A stretch of 64,000 bases of DNA from Mycobacterium sp. Root135 (GTDB taxonomy: Bacteria > Actinomycetota > Actinomycetes > Mycobacteriales > Mycobacteriaceae): positions 254,477 to 318,476 of the forward strand of contig NZ_LMEZ01000007.1 of the NCBI RefSeq assembly GCF_001426545.1, written 5' to 3'. The stretch's first letter is position 1; every line of letters starts with the position of its first letter. Under the pieces are notes generated by a model. The model was not told the origin of the DNA. It did no database searches and worked only from the letters and a program-made list of their open reading frames with translations. Positions 25,795 to 32,921 of the stretch are shown here, in pieces. The translations under genes were made by a program, and so were the position numbers.

Positions 25795-26340
25795 TTACGT
25801 TTCGTCTATGTCCAGCCCGGTCGCGAGGTCTCCACATTCGACGAAGACCACTCCCGGACTCCCCTTCAGGAAGGTGCGAGCGCCTTCGTCGCCGTGCAGC
25901 GTCGCCGCCAGCGCGACCCGGTGCCGTCGTGCGATCACCACTGGGTGGCCGGGGCGCCCGCCGTAGGTCGCGCGGGCCAACCCCGAGGCCGACGACACCG
26001 CCGCGCCGACGACGCGGGTAATCACGTCGGCGCCGACGTCGGGGGTGTCGACGAGATGCAGGACCAACAGCTCGGCCTCGCCCGCAGCGTCCAGCCCGGC
26101 GCGCAGCGACGCACTCATTCCGGTCGCCCAGTCCTCGGCCAGCACCGCGCGGGCCGGGGGTGGGACGTCGACCACCGCGGCGCCCATTACCACCACGACG
26201 TCGTCGCACCCGCCGTTCGCCAGCGCCTCGACCGCAACGTGCAGCCACTCGCCCTGCTGCGCAAGCACTTTGGGCATGCCGTAGCGGGTGCCGGCCCCGG
26301 CGGCCAGCAGGACCCCGACCACGGAGTGAGCTCTCGACAT
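25795..26340 (-). CDS. mocA: MocA-like molybdenum cofactor nucleotidyltransferase
   Basis: This 181-residue protein has the LLAAGAGTRYGMPKVLA signature of MobA/MocA nucleotidyltransferases, then AVLAEDWATGMSASLRAGL and LVLHLVDTPDV (metal-binding Asp region), and GRPGHPVVIARRH. MocA adds CMP to molybdopterin, forming the MCD cofactor of the xanthine dehydrogenase family. It diverges from the permease gene by 33 bp, which fits service to the molybdenum hydroxylase at 32094-35518. ATG 26340 opens at the first strand; the frame is open to 26556 but without homology. Confidence 0.82.
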   Translation of the reverse strand: MSRAHSVVGVLLAAGAGTRYGMPKVLAQQGEWLHVAVEALANGGCDDVVVVMGAAVVDVPPPARAVLAEDWATGMSASLRAGLDAAGEAELLVLHLVDTPDVGADVITRVVGAAVSSASGLARATYGGRPGHPVVIARRHRVALAATLHGDEGARTFLKGSPGVVFVECGDLATGLDIDET

Positions 26341-26373
26341 GCGAACATTCTCAACCTGGTCGATTCTTGAGCT

Positions 26374-28290
26374 GTGTCCACCCCAAGGTCGGCCCCGCCA
26401 CTCACCACCGGCAAGAAGCGCGTGCACCCGGTCGACGAGGTGCTTCCGCTGCCCAAACTCGCGACCTACGGGTTCCAGCACGTCGTCGCGTTCTACGCGG
26501 GCGCGGTGCTCGTGCCGATCATCATCGCCGGCGCCATCGACCTGCCTGCGGACCAACTGGTCAAGCTCATCACGGCCGACCTGTTCACCTGCGGGATCGC
26601 GTCGATCATCCAGGCCGTCGGGTTCTGGAAGATCGGTGTTCGACTGCCGCTACTGCAGGGGGTGACGTTCGCCGGCGTTTCCCCGATCATCGCGATCGGC
26701 CTGGCCAACGGGGGCGGCGCTCCGAGCCTGCTGTACGTCTACGGCGCAGTGATCGTCGCGGGCGTCTTCACGTTCCTGATCGCGCCGATCTTCATCAAGC
26801 TGCTGAGATTCTTCCCGCCCGTGGTGACCGGCACGCTCATCACCATCATCGGGTTGTGTCTGGTGCCCGTCGGCGCGCTGGACGCGGTCACCGATCCCGC
26901 CACGCACCAACCAGATCCGACCAACATCCGGTGGTTCCTCTACGCGTTGGGCACCATCGCGATCATCGTCGGCATCCAGCGCCTGTTCCGTGGATTCCTG
27001 GCGACCATCGCGGTGCTGCTTGGTCTCGTCATCGGCTGCGCGGTTGCCTACGCGCTCGGCGACATGACCTTCGACAAGGTCGCCGAGGCGTCGGCATTCG
27101 GTTTCACGCCGCCGTTCCTGTTCGGGTTGCCCAAGTTCGACTTCGTCGCGTGTCTCACGATGATCATCGTGCTGCTGATCACCGCGGTCGAGTCGACAGG
27201 AAGCACCATCGCGACCGGCGAGATCGTCGGCAAGCGCGTCAAGGCCTCCGACATCGGCAACGTGCTGAGGGCCGACGGGGTGGCCACCACGATCGGCGGC
27301 ATCTTCAACTCGTTCCCCTACACCGCGTTCTCGGAGAACGTCGGCCTGGTGCGCCTCACCGGCGTCAAGAGCCGGTGGGTGGTTGCCGCGGCCGGCGTCA
27401 TCATGATCATCCTGGGCTTCCTGCCGAAGGTGGCCGCGGTCGTCGCGTCCATCCCCAACCCGGTGCTTGGCGGCGCCGCGCTGACCCTGTTCGCCACCGT
27501 CGCCGTCGTCGGCATCCAGACCCTCGGCAAGGTCGACTTCACAGATCACCGCAACCTCATCATCGTCACCACCAGTCTGGCTCTCGCGCTGTGGGTGACG
27601 ACCTATCCCGACATCGCCAAGGCGATGCCCACCGGCCTGAACCTAATCTTCGGCAGCGGTATCAGCATCGGGGCCGTCGCCGCGATCGTGCTCAACATCG
27701 TGTTCTTCCACACCGGTTCTCGCGGCCCGCGGGTGGCCGGCGGCGGTTCCATCACGCTCGACGAGGTGAACTCGATGACGAAGGAGCGTTTCACGGAGGT
27801 GTTCGGCCACGTGGTTCAGGACGTGTCGTGGGCCGTCGACCGCGCGCTCGAGCAACGGCCGTTTGCCGACACGACCGCCCTGCGGGAGGCCTTTCAGGAC
27901 GCCGTGCTGACGGGCACCTCCGAGCAGCAGACGGAGTTGCTCAACGCCTTTCACGACCTCGGCGCGGAGGATGAGACGGGGCACGCGCTGGCCGTCGACC
28001 ACGTCGCGCTGTCGAATCTCGACGAGGACGACCACAATGACGTCGTGGACCTGGCCGCCGCGTACCGCGAGCACTTCGGCTTCCCGTTGATCATCTGTGC
28101 CCGCGAAACCGAGCGCTTCGACCGGGTGCTGAGGAACGGGTGGTCGAGGATCGACAACTCCCCGGCCGCGGAACGCGCGTTCGCCCTCATCGAGATCGCC
28201 AAGATCGCGAACTACCGCTTCGACGACCTGGTCGCCGATGCGAATCCGATTGCAGCGGCCCGGTTCAGCCGGCTCAACGAACTCCAGTAG
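26374..28290 (+). CDS. NCS2 xanthine/uric acid permease fused to an OHCU-decarboxylase-like domain
   Basis: This 638-residue protein has an NCS2 nucleobase transporter at residues about 25-455, with many TM helices, AVESTGSTIATGEIVGK and AFSENVGLVRLTGVKSR. Residues about 470-638 form a cytoplasmic domain like OHCU decarboxylase: EVFGHVVQDVSWAVDRA, YREHFGFPLIICARET and IEIAKIANYRFDDLV. The catalytic HPDL is replaced by F526-H-D-L and the EQ pair by Asp542-His543, so activity is uncertain. A complete decarboxylase gene starts on the base after its stop. Purine uptake coupled to the breakdown pathway is the likely role. GTG 26374 is the start. Confidence 0.88.
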   Translation: MSTPRSAPPLTTGKKRVHPVDEVLPLPKLATYGFQHVVAFYAGAVLVPIIIAGAIDLPADQLVKLITADLFTCGIASIIQAVGFWKIGVRLPLLQGVTFAGVSPIIAIGLANGGGAPSLLYVYGAVIVAGVFTFLIAPIFIKLLRFFPPVVTGTLITIIGLCLVPVGALDAVTDPATHQPDPTNIRWFLYALGTIAIIVGIQRLFRGFLATIAVLLGLVIGCAVAYALGDMTFDKVAEASAFGFTPPFLFGLPKFDFVACLTMIIVLLITAVESTGSTIATGEIVGKRVKASDIGNVLRADGVATTIGGIFNSFPYTAFSENVGLVRLTGVKSRWVVAAAGVIMIILGFLPKVAAVVASIPNPVLGGAALTLFATVAVVGIQTLGKVDFTDHRNLIIVTTSLALALWVTTYPDIAKAMPTGLNLIFGSGISIGAVAAIVLNIVFFHTGSRGPRVAGGGSITLDEVNSMTKERFTEVFGHVVQDVSWAVDRALEQRPFADTTALREAFQDAVLTGTSEQQTELLNAFHDLGAEDETGHALAVDHVALSNLDEDDHNDVVDLAAAYREHFGFPLIICARETERFDRVLRNGWSRIDNSPAAERAFALIEIAKIANYRFDDLVADANPIAAARFSRLNELQ

Positions 28291-28797
28291 ATGCCAACTC
28301 AGGGAGCCCTGGGCTTGGACGGCTTCACCCGGCTGACGGCCCGCCAACAGATGAACGTGTTGTTCGGTGTGTGCTCGTCGCCCATCTGGGCCAGACGCGT
28401 CCTCGCGGGCGGCCCCTTTCACGACGTCGGCGCGCTGCTGGATCGCGCCGACCGAGTGCTCGCCGAGCTTCCCGACGCCGAGATCGACGCGGCCCTCGAC
28501 GGTCACCCGCGGATTGGCGCGAAGGCCGACAACGCGTCCTCGGCGCGGGAGCAAGCCGCGGTGGTGACGGCCGCAGATTCCGTCAAGGCCGAATTGGCGC
28601 TCAGGAACGCCGAATACGACGAGAAGTTCGGCTACGTCTACCTGGTGTGTGCCAGCGGGCGCTCGGCGGAGGAACTGCTCGCCATCCTCGCCGACCGTCT
28701 CCACAACGATCCCGAGACCGAGCGCCGGGTGATGCGCAGCGAGCTGGCCAAGATCAACCGGCTTCGGCTGGAGCGGCTGCTGAGCGAGCCCACGTGA
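28291..28797 (+). CDS. uraD: 2-oxo-4-hydroxy-4-carboxy-5-ureidoimidazoline (OHCU) decarboxylase
   Basis: This 168-residue enzyme converts OHCU to S-allantoin, the third step of urate breakdown. It keeps GHPRIG with catalytic His72, SAREQA with Glu87 and YDEKFGYVYLVCASGRSAEELLAIL. It is a different branch from the domain fused to the permease. The ATG follows the permease stop with no gap, so it is co-translated. A 20-bp-armed palindrome lies between it and uraH. Confidence 0.92.
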   Translation: MPTQGALGLDGFTRLTARQQMNVLFGVCSSPIWARRVLAGGPFHDVGALLDRADRVLAELPDAEIDAALDGHPRIGAKADNASSAREQAAVVTAADSVKAELALRNAEYDEKFGYVYLVCASGRSAEELLAILADRLHNDPETERRVMRSELAKINRLRLERLLSEPT

Positions 28798-28814
28798 CGG
28801 CCCAGTCACACCGC

Positions 28815-28869
28815 GAGCAGACACGAAAGGCCCTCGATTGCGCCGAAACAGGGCCGTTTGCGTCTGCTC
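28815..28869. repeat. 55-bp REP-like palindrome between uraD and uraH
   Basis: Two 20-base arms (28815-28834 and 28850-28869), starting GAGCAGAC and ending GTCTGCTC, pair with only a few mismatches around a 15-base loop. The element ends 18 bp before the uraH start. It resembles dispersed mycobacterial palindromes and could affect uraH translation or mRNA stability. Confidence 0.6.
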
Positions 28870-28887
28870 ACGGGAGAGGGTGACCAC

Positions 28888-29208
28888 ATGAGCCTCTCCA
28901 CTCACGTCCTCGACGCCACGTCCGGCCGACCCGCCGCAGGTGTCACCGTGACGCTCGCAGACCGTCTTGGCGAGCCGCTGACCGTCGCGACCACCGACGA
29001 CGACGGGCGCATCGCCGCGTTGGGCGCCGACTTGCCCGCCGGGGTGTACCGACTGCACTTCGACACGGGCGCGTACTTCGCCGCACGGGACGTCCCGACG
29101 TTCTACCCAGAGGTGATCGTCGCGTTCGAAATCACCGACGTGGGCGGCAAATACCACGTCCCGGTGCTGCTTTCGCCATATGCCTATTCCACCTACCGAG
29201 GGAGTTGA
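28888..29208 (+). CDS. uraH: 5-hydroxyisourate hydrolase (transthyretin-like)
   Basis: This 106-residue protein hydrolyses 5-hydroxyisourate to OHCU. It has the N-terminal LSTHVLDATSGRPAAGV with the active-site His, RLHFDTG in the middle strand, FYPEVIVAFE, and the C-terminal YRGS tetrapeptide diagnostic of HIU hydrolases against transthyretin. ATG 28888 follows GGGAGAGGG. The urate oxidase gene starts 3 bp after the stop, so the three urate genes form one unit. Confidence 0.95.
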   Translation: MSLSTHVLDATSGRPAAGVTVTLADRLGEPLTVATTDDDGRIAALGADLPAGVYRLHFDTGAYFAARDVPTFYPEVIVAFEITDVGGKYHVPVLLSPYAYSTYRGS

Positions 29209-29211
29209 GCG

Positions 29212-30111
29212 GTGTCCGAGATCATTCTGGGCGGCAACCAGTACGGCAAGGCCGAGACCCGGGTCGTCAGGATCTACCGCGACACCCCGCGCCACGAAAT
29301 CCACGACGTCAACGTAACCACCTGTCTGCGTGGTGATTTCAGTGCCGCCCACTTGGCGGGCGATCAGTCGAAGGTGCTGCCCACCGACACCCAGAAGCAG
29401 ACGGCCTACGCCTACGCCAAGGAGAAGGGGTTGTTGTCCGTCGAGGACTACGGCCTGACCCTGGCCAGGCACTTCGTCGCAGACGTCGAACCGGTGGAGG
29501 GCGCCCGAATCGAGATCGAGGAGTACGCCTGGGAACGCGCGATCGTCGATGGCGCCGAGCACGACCACACGTGGATCCGCAAGGGTCAAGAGGTTCGGAC
29601 TGCCGCGATCACCGTCGACGCGCAGGGCGAAACGGTCGTCGGCGGCCTCAAGGACATGGTCATCCTGAAGTCGACGGGTTCGGAGTTCTCCGGGTTCCTC
29701 ACCGATCCGTACACCGTCCTGGAGCCGACGCACGACCGGGTGATGGCGACGTCGCTGGTCGCCCAGTGGCGGTTCACCTCTACCGACGTCGACTGGGAGT
29801 CCACCTACGTCGGCATCAAGGCTCAACTGGTCAAGCAGTTCGCCGTGGTGCAGTCACTTGCCCTGCAGCAGACGCTGTTCGAGATGGGCAAGGCCGTGCT
29901 GGAGGCTTACCCGTTCATCGCGGAAGTCCGGTTGTCGGCTCCGAACAAACACCACTTCGTCTACGACCTGTCGCCGTTCGGATTGGCGAACGACAACGAA
30001 GTCTTCAACGCCGACGACCGCCCGTACGGCCTCATCCAGGCCACCGTCATCCGCGACGACGCTCCCCCCGCAGGCGCGGCGTGGGACCCGTATCGGGGCT
30101 GGCTGTCCTGA
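29212..30111 (+). CDS. uox: urate oxidase (uricase)
   Basis: This 299-residue cofactor-free oxidase converts urate to 5-hydroxyisourate and H2O2. Diagnostic segments are YGKAETRVVRIYRD, LPTDTQKQTAYAYAKEKG (active-site Thr-Asp and Lys region), LKSTGSEFSGFLTDPYTVLEPT and FVVQSLALQQ-like FAVVQSLALQQTLFEMG, with the late NKHHFVYDL that carries the conserved His. GTG 29212 starts directly after uraH. It is convergent with sigF, separated by 4 bp. Confidence 0.96.
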   Translation: MSEIILGGNQYGKAETRVVRIYRDTPRHEIHDVNVTTCLRGDFSAAHLAGDQSKVLPTDTQKQTAYAYAKEKGLLSVEDYGLTLARHFVADVEPVEGARIEIEEYAWERAIVDGAEHDHTWIRKGQEVRTAAITVDAQGETVVGGLKDMVILKSTGSEFSGFLTDPYTVLEPTHDRVMATSLVAQWRFTSTDVDWESTYVGIKAQLVKQFAVVQSLALQQTLFEMGKAVLEAYPFIAEVRLSAPNKHHFVYDLSPFGLANDNEVFNADDRPYGLIQATVIRDDAPPAGAAWDPYRGWLS

Positions 30112-30115
30112 GGCT

Positions 30116-30904
30116 CTACTCGAGCTGATCCCGCAGGCGCGTCAGCGATTTCGCGAGCAACCGCGACACGTGCATCTGCGAGATGCCGACCCGCTCGGCG
30201 ATCTGCGTCTGCGTCATCGATTCGAAGAAGCGAAGCAGCAGCACCTGGCGCTCGCGCTCCGGGAGACTGGCGAGCAAGGGCCGCAACGACTCTCGGTTTT
30301 CGATCTGGTCGAGGTTGAGGTCGACGTCTCCAAGGGTGTCGGCGATGGCGGGGGCCTCTTCGGTGCCACCGCCGGCGCCGTCGATGGACAGCGTGTTGTA
30401 GGAGCTGCCCGCCACCAGGCCCTCGACTATTTCCTCGCGGTCCATTTCGAGTTCAACCGCGAGCTCCGAAGGGGTGGGGGCGCGCCCGAGCTTCTGCGAC
30501 AACTCGGCGTTGGCAGCGCCGAGCCGGAGGTGTAGCTCCTTGAGGCGTCGAGGCACCTTGACCGACCAGCTGTTGTCGCGAAAGTGGCGCCGAACCTCAC
30601 CCATGATCGTGGGCACCGCGAAGGACACGAAGTCCGATCCGGCGTCCACGTTGAAGCGGATGACCGCGTTCACCAAGCCGACGCGAGCCACCTGCACCAG
30701 GTCGTCACGGGGCTCACCGCGACCGTCGAACCGGCGGGCGATGTGATCGGCCAGCGGCAGACAGCGCTCGACTATCGAGTCACGCTGGCGGACGAATTTG
30801 GCCGAGCCCTCTTCCAGACCCTGCAAGGTGCGGAACATGTCGACCACGTCCGCGTATTCAGAGTTCGACCGTGACGTCGAACCCCGGGAGGACGACGTCG
30901 TCAC
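30116..30904 (-). CDS. sigF: RNA polymerase sigma factor SigF
   Basis: This 262-residue group 3 sigma factor directs stress and stationary-phase genes. It matches mycobacterial SigF through region 2 (ADHIARRFDGRGEPRDDLVQVARVGLVNAV, FVSFAVPTIMGEVRRHFRDNSW), region 3 (VKVPRRLKELHLRL) and region 4 (LPERERQVLLLRFFESMTQTQIAERVGISQMHVSRLL). GTG 30904 is chosen by family length and overlaps the rsbW stop by 4 bp. It is transcribed with rsbW from the promoter at 31364-31390, an autoregulated unit. Confidence 0.96.
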   Translation of the reverse strand: MTTSSSRGSTSRSNSEYADVVDMFRTLQGLEEGSAKFVRQRDSIVERCLPLADHIARRFDGRGEPRDDLVQVARVGLVNAVIRFNVDAGSDFVSFAVPTIMGEVRRHFRDNSWSVKVPRRLKELHLRLGAANAELSQKLGRAPTPSELAVELEMDREEIVEGLVAGSSYNTLSIDGAGGGTEEAPAIADTLGDVDLNLDQIENRESLRPLLASLPERERQVLLLRFFESMTQTQIAERVGISQMHVSRLLAKSLTRLRDQLE

Positions 30905-31335
30905 CTCAGCGAGCTCGCTCGTCTCGTCGTCATGGAGATGCCGAAGATGTGCGAGTCTTCGGGGCCATGGCCGTCGTGGAATGTGCTGACGTCGTCGGTC
31001 AAGGAACTCAACACGTGCCAGCTGAAGCTGCCCGGCACGACGATGTCGGGCGACGAACACGCCGTCGACACGTCGACCACCAGTTGCTCTTCAAGCGGAT
31101 GCACGACCAAGACGAGGGTGGCGTCCGACGTCGCGGATCGGATCAGTCGCGTGCACGCCTCGTCCACCGCCAGCCGAAGGTCTGCCACGCTGTCGAAGTC
31201 GAGGTCCTCGTAGGTTCCGACGGCGCCCACCACGGTGCGCAACACCGCCAGGTTCTCTAGCTTCGCTGCGACTCGAACCTCGACTGATCGCGGGCTTCGA
31301 TGCCCGCTGTCGTGGCCGTACTCACCGTCTGACAC
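30901..31335 (-). CDS. rsbW: anti-sigma F factor RsbW (UsfX)
   Basis: This 144-residue protein binds and inhibits SigF. It is a GHKL-fold protein of the mycobacterial UsfX type: VEVRVAAKLENLAVLRTVVGAVGTYEDLDFDSVADLRLAVDEACTRLI includes the N-box helix, and the C-terminal SFSWHVLSSLTDDVSTFHDG is conserved. GTG 31335 follows GGAGGG at short spacing; the frame is open to 31413 but the start fits the UsfX family. Its end overlaps sigF. Confidence 0.93.
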   Translation of the reverse strand: MSDGEYGHDSGHRSPRSVEVRVAAKLENLAVLRTVVGAVGTYEDLDFDSVADLRLAVDEACTRLIRSATSDATLVLVVHPLEEQLVVDVSTACSSPDIVVPGSFSWHVLSSLTDDVSTFHDGHGPEDSHIFGISMTTRRASSLR

Positions 31336-31363
31336 GCGCCCTCCATGTGATCTCCACGCGAGA

Positions 31364-31390
31364 TTACCCCGAGCTGGCTCGTAGCTAACC
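31364..31390 (-). promoter_or_regulatory. SigF-type promoter of rsbW-sigF
   Basis: On the minus strand GGTTA (31390-31386), 16 bases, GGGTAA (31369-31364) matches the mycobacterial SigF consensus GGTTT-N15-17-GGGTA with one difference. The -10 ends 29 bp before the rsbW GTG. This is the known autoregulatory arrangement of the usfX-sigF unit. Confidence 0.75.
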
Positions 31391-31512
31391 ACCAGCACTC
31401 CCCTCACCGGCAACGGGCGACCAGGAGTCGCGGGTGGGCGGTGCCGTCGTACGTGTGATCACGAAGTCGTCCCGCCTCCCGCTCGATTGATCCAACTCAT
31501 TCCCGGTGGGGA

Positions 31513-31537
31513 TGCCCAACGGGCGTGTGACTAAACC
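31513..31537 (-). promoter_or_regulatory. possible second SigF-like promoter toward rsbW
   Basis: Minus-strand GGTTT, 15 bases, GGGCA differs from the SigF consensus by C for T in the -10. It lies about 180 bp upstream of rsbW and mirrors the csbD-side element. Confidence 0.25.
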
Positions 31538-31625
31538 AGGACGGCTCACACCCTCACTCGAACCCGGCCTCAAAACGGGCGGAAAACAACGAAATTGGCG
31601 TCACGGCTACGTCGCGTGCCGAGAC

Positions 31626-31652
31626 CGTTTAGTCGGACGGGTTGTCGGGCAG
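31626..31652 (+). promoter_or_regulatory. possible SigF-type promoter of the csbD-like gene
   Basis: CGTTT, 16 bases, GGGCAG has the same spacing as the rsbW promoter, with one deviation in each half. It lies 93 bp upstream of the csbD-like ATG. CsbD genes are typical members of general stress regulons, which fits. Confidence 0.4.
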
Positions 31653-31745
31653 CCTTCGTGCACGGGGCGCACGGCGACCGTGTGTCCTACGCAAGATGGC
31701 GTGACCCACCGTCACCGCCACAGCACCTACGAACGAGAGGCAACC

Positions 31746-31976
31746 ATGAGCGACAGTGGTCCCGAAGCAGGCGTCAAGGGCGTCGTCGAAGACGTCAAGG
31801 GCAAGGCGAAGGAAGTCGCCGGCACCGTGACCGGCAATGACGATCTGAGCCGCGAGGGCGAGGCCCAGCAGGACAAGGCGGACGCCCAGCGCGACGTCGC
31901 GAAGAAGGAAGCCGAGGCCGAGGCCGCTCGCGGCAGCGCCGAAGCAGCCGAGGCTCGCCAGAAGTCCGCGCAGTAG
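31746..31976 (+). CDS. CsbD-like stress protein
   Basis: This 76-residue, very charged protein has the CsbD pattern GVKGVVEDVKGKAKEVAGTVTGNDDLSREGEAQQDKADAQ, followed by an alanine/glutamate-rich helix. CsbD-like proteins are induced by general stress; their molecular role is unknown. ATG 31746 follows GAGAGG. It is divergent from rsbW-sigF and followed by a strong terminator hairpin, so it is a single-gene unit. Confidence 0.88.
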   Translation: MSDSGPEAGVKGVVEDVKGKAKEVAGTVTGNDDLSREGEAQQDKADAQRDVAKKEAEAEAARGSAEAAEARQKSAQ

Positions 31977-31990
31977 CGCACGGCGACATC

Positions 31991-32026
31991 GAAGGGCCCG
32001 GCCGGGACGTCTTGGCCGGGCCCTTC
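31991..32026 (+). terminator. strong hairpin after csbD-like gene
   Basis: Arms 31991-32003 and 32014-32026 (starting GAAGGGCCC, ending GGGCCCTTC) form a perfect 13-bp GC-rich stem with a 10-base loop, 14 bp after the stop. No T run follows, as is usual for mycobacterial terminators. Confidence 0.75.
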
Positions 32027-32093
32027 GCCGTCGGCTTGGTGTTCGCGCGCCGTATGACATGCGGCGGCCGCGAAGCGGCACTACCGTCGACGG

Positions 32094-32921
32094 GTGGACC
32101 TGACCACGATCGAGACGATCAGCACGCCCCGGTGTCGGGACGAACTGTGGCCGCTCGGCGCCGCCGACGCCGTCGTGGCCGGCGGGACGTGGCTGTTCTC
32201 CGCGCCGCAACTGAGTAGCCGACGTCTGGTCGACATCACGCAGTTGGGCTGGGCACCGGTCGTCGTCGACGCCAACGGGATCGAGTTGGCCGCGACCTGC
32301 ACCGTGGCCCGCGTGTCGGCGCTGTCGGCAGAACTCCCCTCCATCCGACCCGACTGGCTGGCGGCGCCGCTCCTCCACCAGTGCTGCACCGCGTTGCTCG
32401 CGTCGTTCAAGGTCTGGAACGCGGCGACCGTCGGCGGCAACCTGTGTCTGTCCTTTCCGGCCGGGTCGATGATCTCGCTGGCCTGCGCGCTGGACGGTGA
32501 GGCGCTGGTGTGGCGAGCCGACGGTGACGACTACCGGTTGCCGGTCGCCGATTTCGTGACCGGCGACGCGACCAACGTGATGGGCGTCGGCGACGTGGTG
32601 CGCTCGGTCCACCTGCCCGCCGTCGCGTTACGCAGCCGGACGGCGTACCGGAAGCTGGCGCCCTCCCCGCTTGGCCGCTCCGGCATCGTCGTCATCGGCC
32701 GCGTCGACGACGACGGTGGGTTCGTCCTGTCGATCACCGCGGCGACGGTGCGGCCCTACGTGTTCACCCTCGCGTCGGTCGACGTCGACGCGGTACGGAA
32801 GGCACACGCGAGCATCCCCGACGACGCATGGACCGACGACCCGCACGGGGACCCGGATTGGCGTCGCGGTGTGTCGCTGGTGCTCGCGGAGCAGATTTGT
32901 GCGGAGTTGCGACCGTGTTGA
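32094..32921 (+). CDS. FAD-binding subunit of a molybdenum hydroxylase (XdhB/CoxM-like)
   Basis: This 275-residue protein is the flavin subunit of a xanthine-dehydrogenase-type enzyme. VVAGGTWLFSAPQL stands for the first FAD loop (usual AGGT), and VWNAATVGGNLCLSFPAGSMI is the second FAD motif (usual TIGGN...PAGD). RSRTAYRKLAPSPLGRSGIV fits the C-terminal CO_deh_flav domain. GTG 32094 starts it; its stop overlaps the next gene start. With the following protein it forms a complete electron chain from molybdenum through 2Fe-2S to FAD. Confidence 0.88.
   Translation: MDLTTIETISTPRCRDELWPLGAADAVVAGGTWLFSAPQLSSRRLVDITQLGWAPVVVDANGIELAATCTVARVSALSAELPSIRPDWLAAPLLHQCCTALLASFKVWNAATVGGNLCLSFPAGSMISLACALDGEALVWRADGDDYRLPVADFVTGDATNVMGVGDVVRSVHLPAVALRSRTAYRKLAPSPLGRSGIVVIGRVDDDGGFVLSITAATVRPYVFTLASVDVDAVRKAHASIPDDAWTDDPHGDPDWRRGVSLVLAEQICAELRPC

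Larger units (their letters stand above)
31336..31745. other. 410-bp divergent regulatory region between rsbW and csbD-like gene
   Basis: This region holds three SigF-like promoter matches: a strong one for rsbW (31364-31390) and a divergent pair sharing GTTTAGTC and GGGCA (31513-31537 leftward, 31626-31652 rightward). GACTAAAC at 31529-31536 and GTTTAGTC at 31627-31634 form an 8-bp inverted repeat. No coding frame is convincing. Confidence 0.55.

Noticed and set aside
27643..29826. 727-codon open frame on the minus strand opposite the urate genes
   Set aside because: It runs across four real genes and a palindrome, with no motif or ribosome site.
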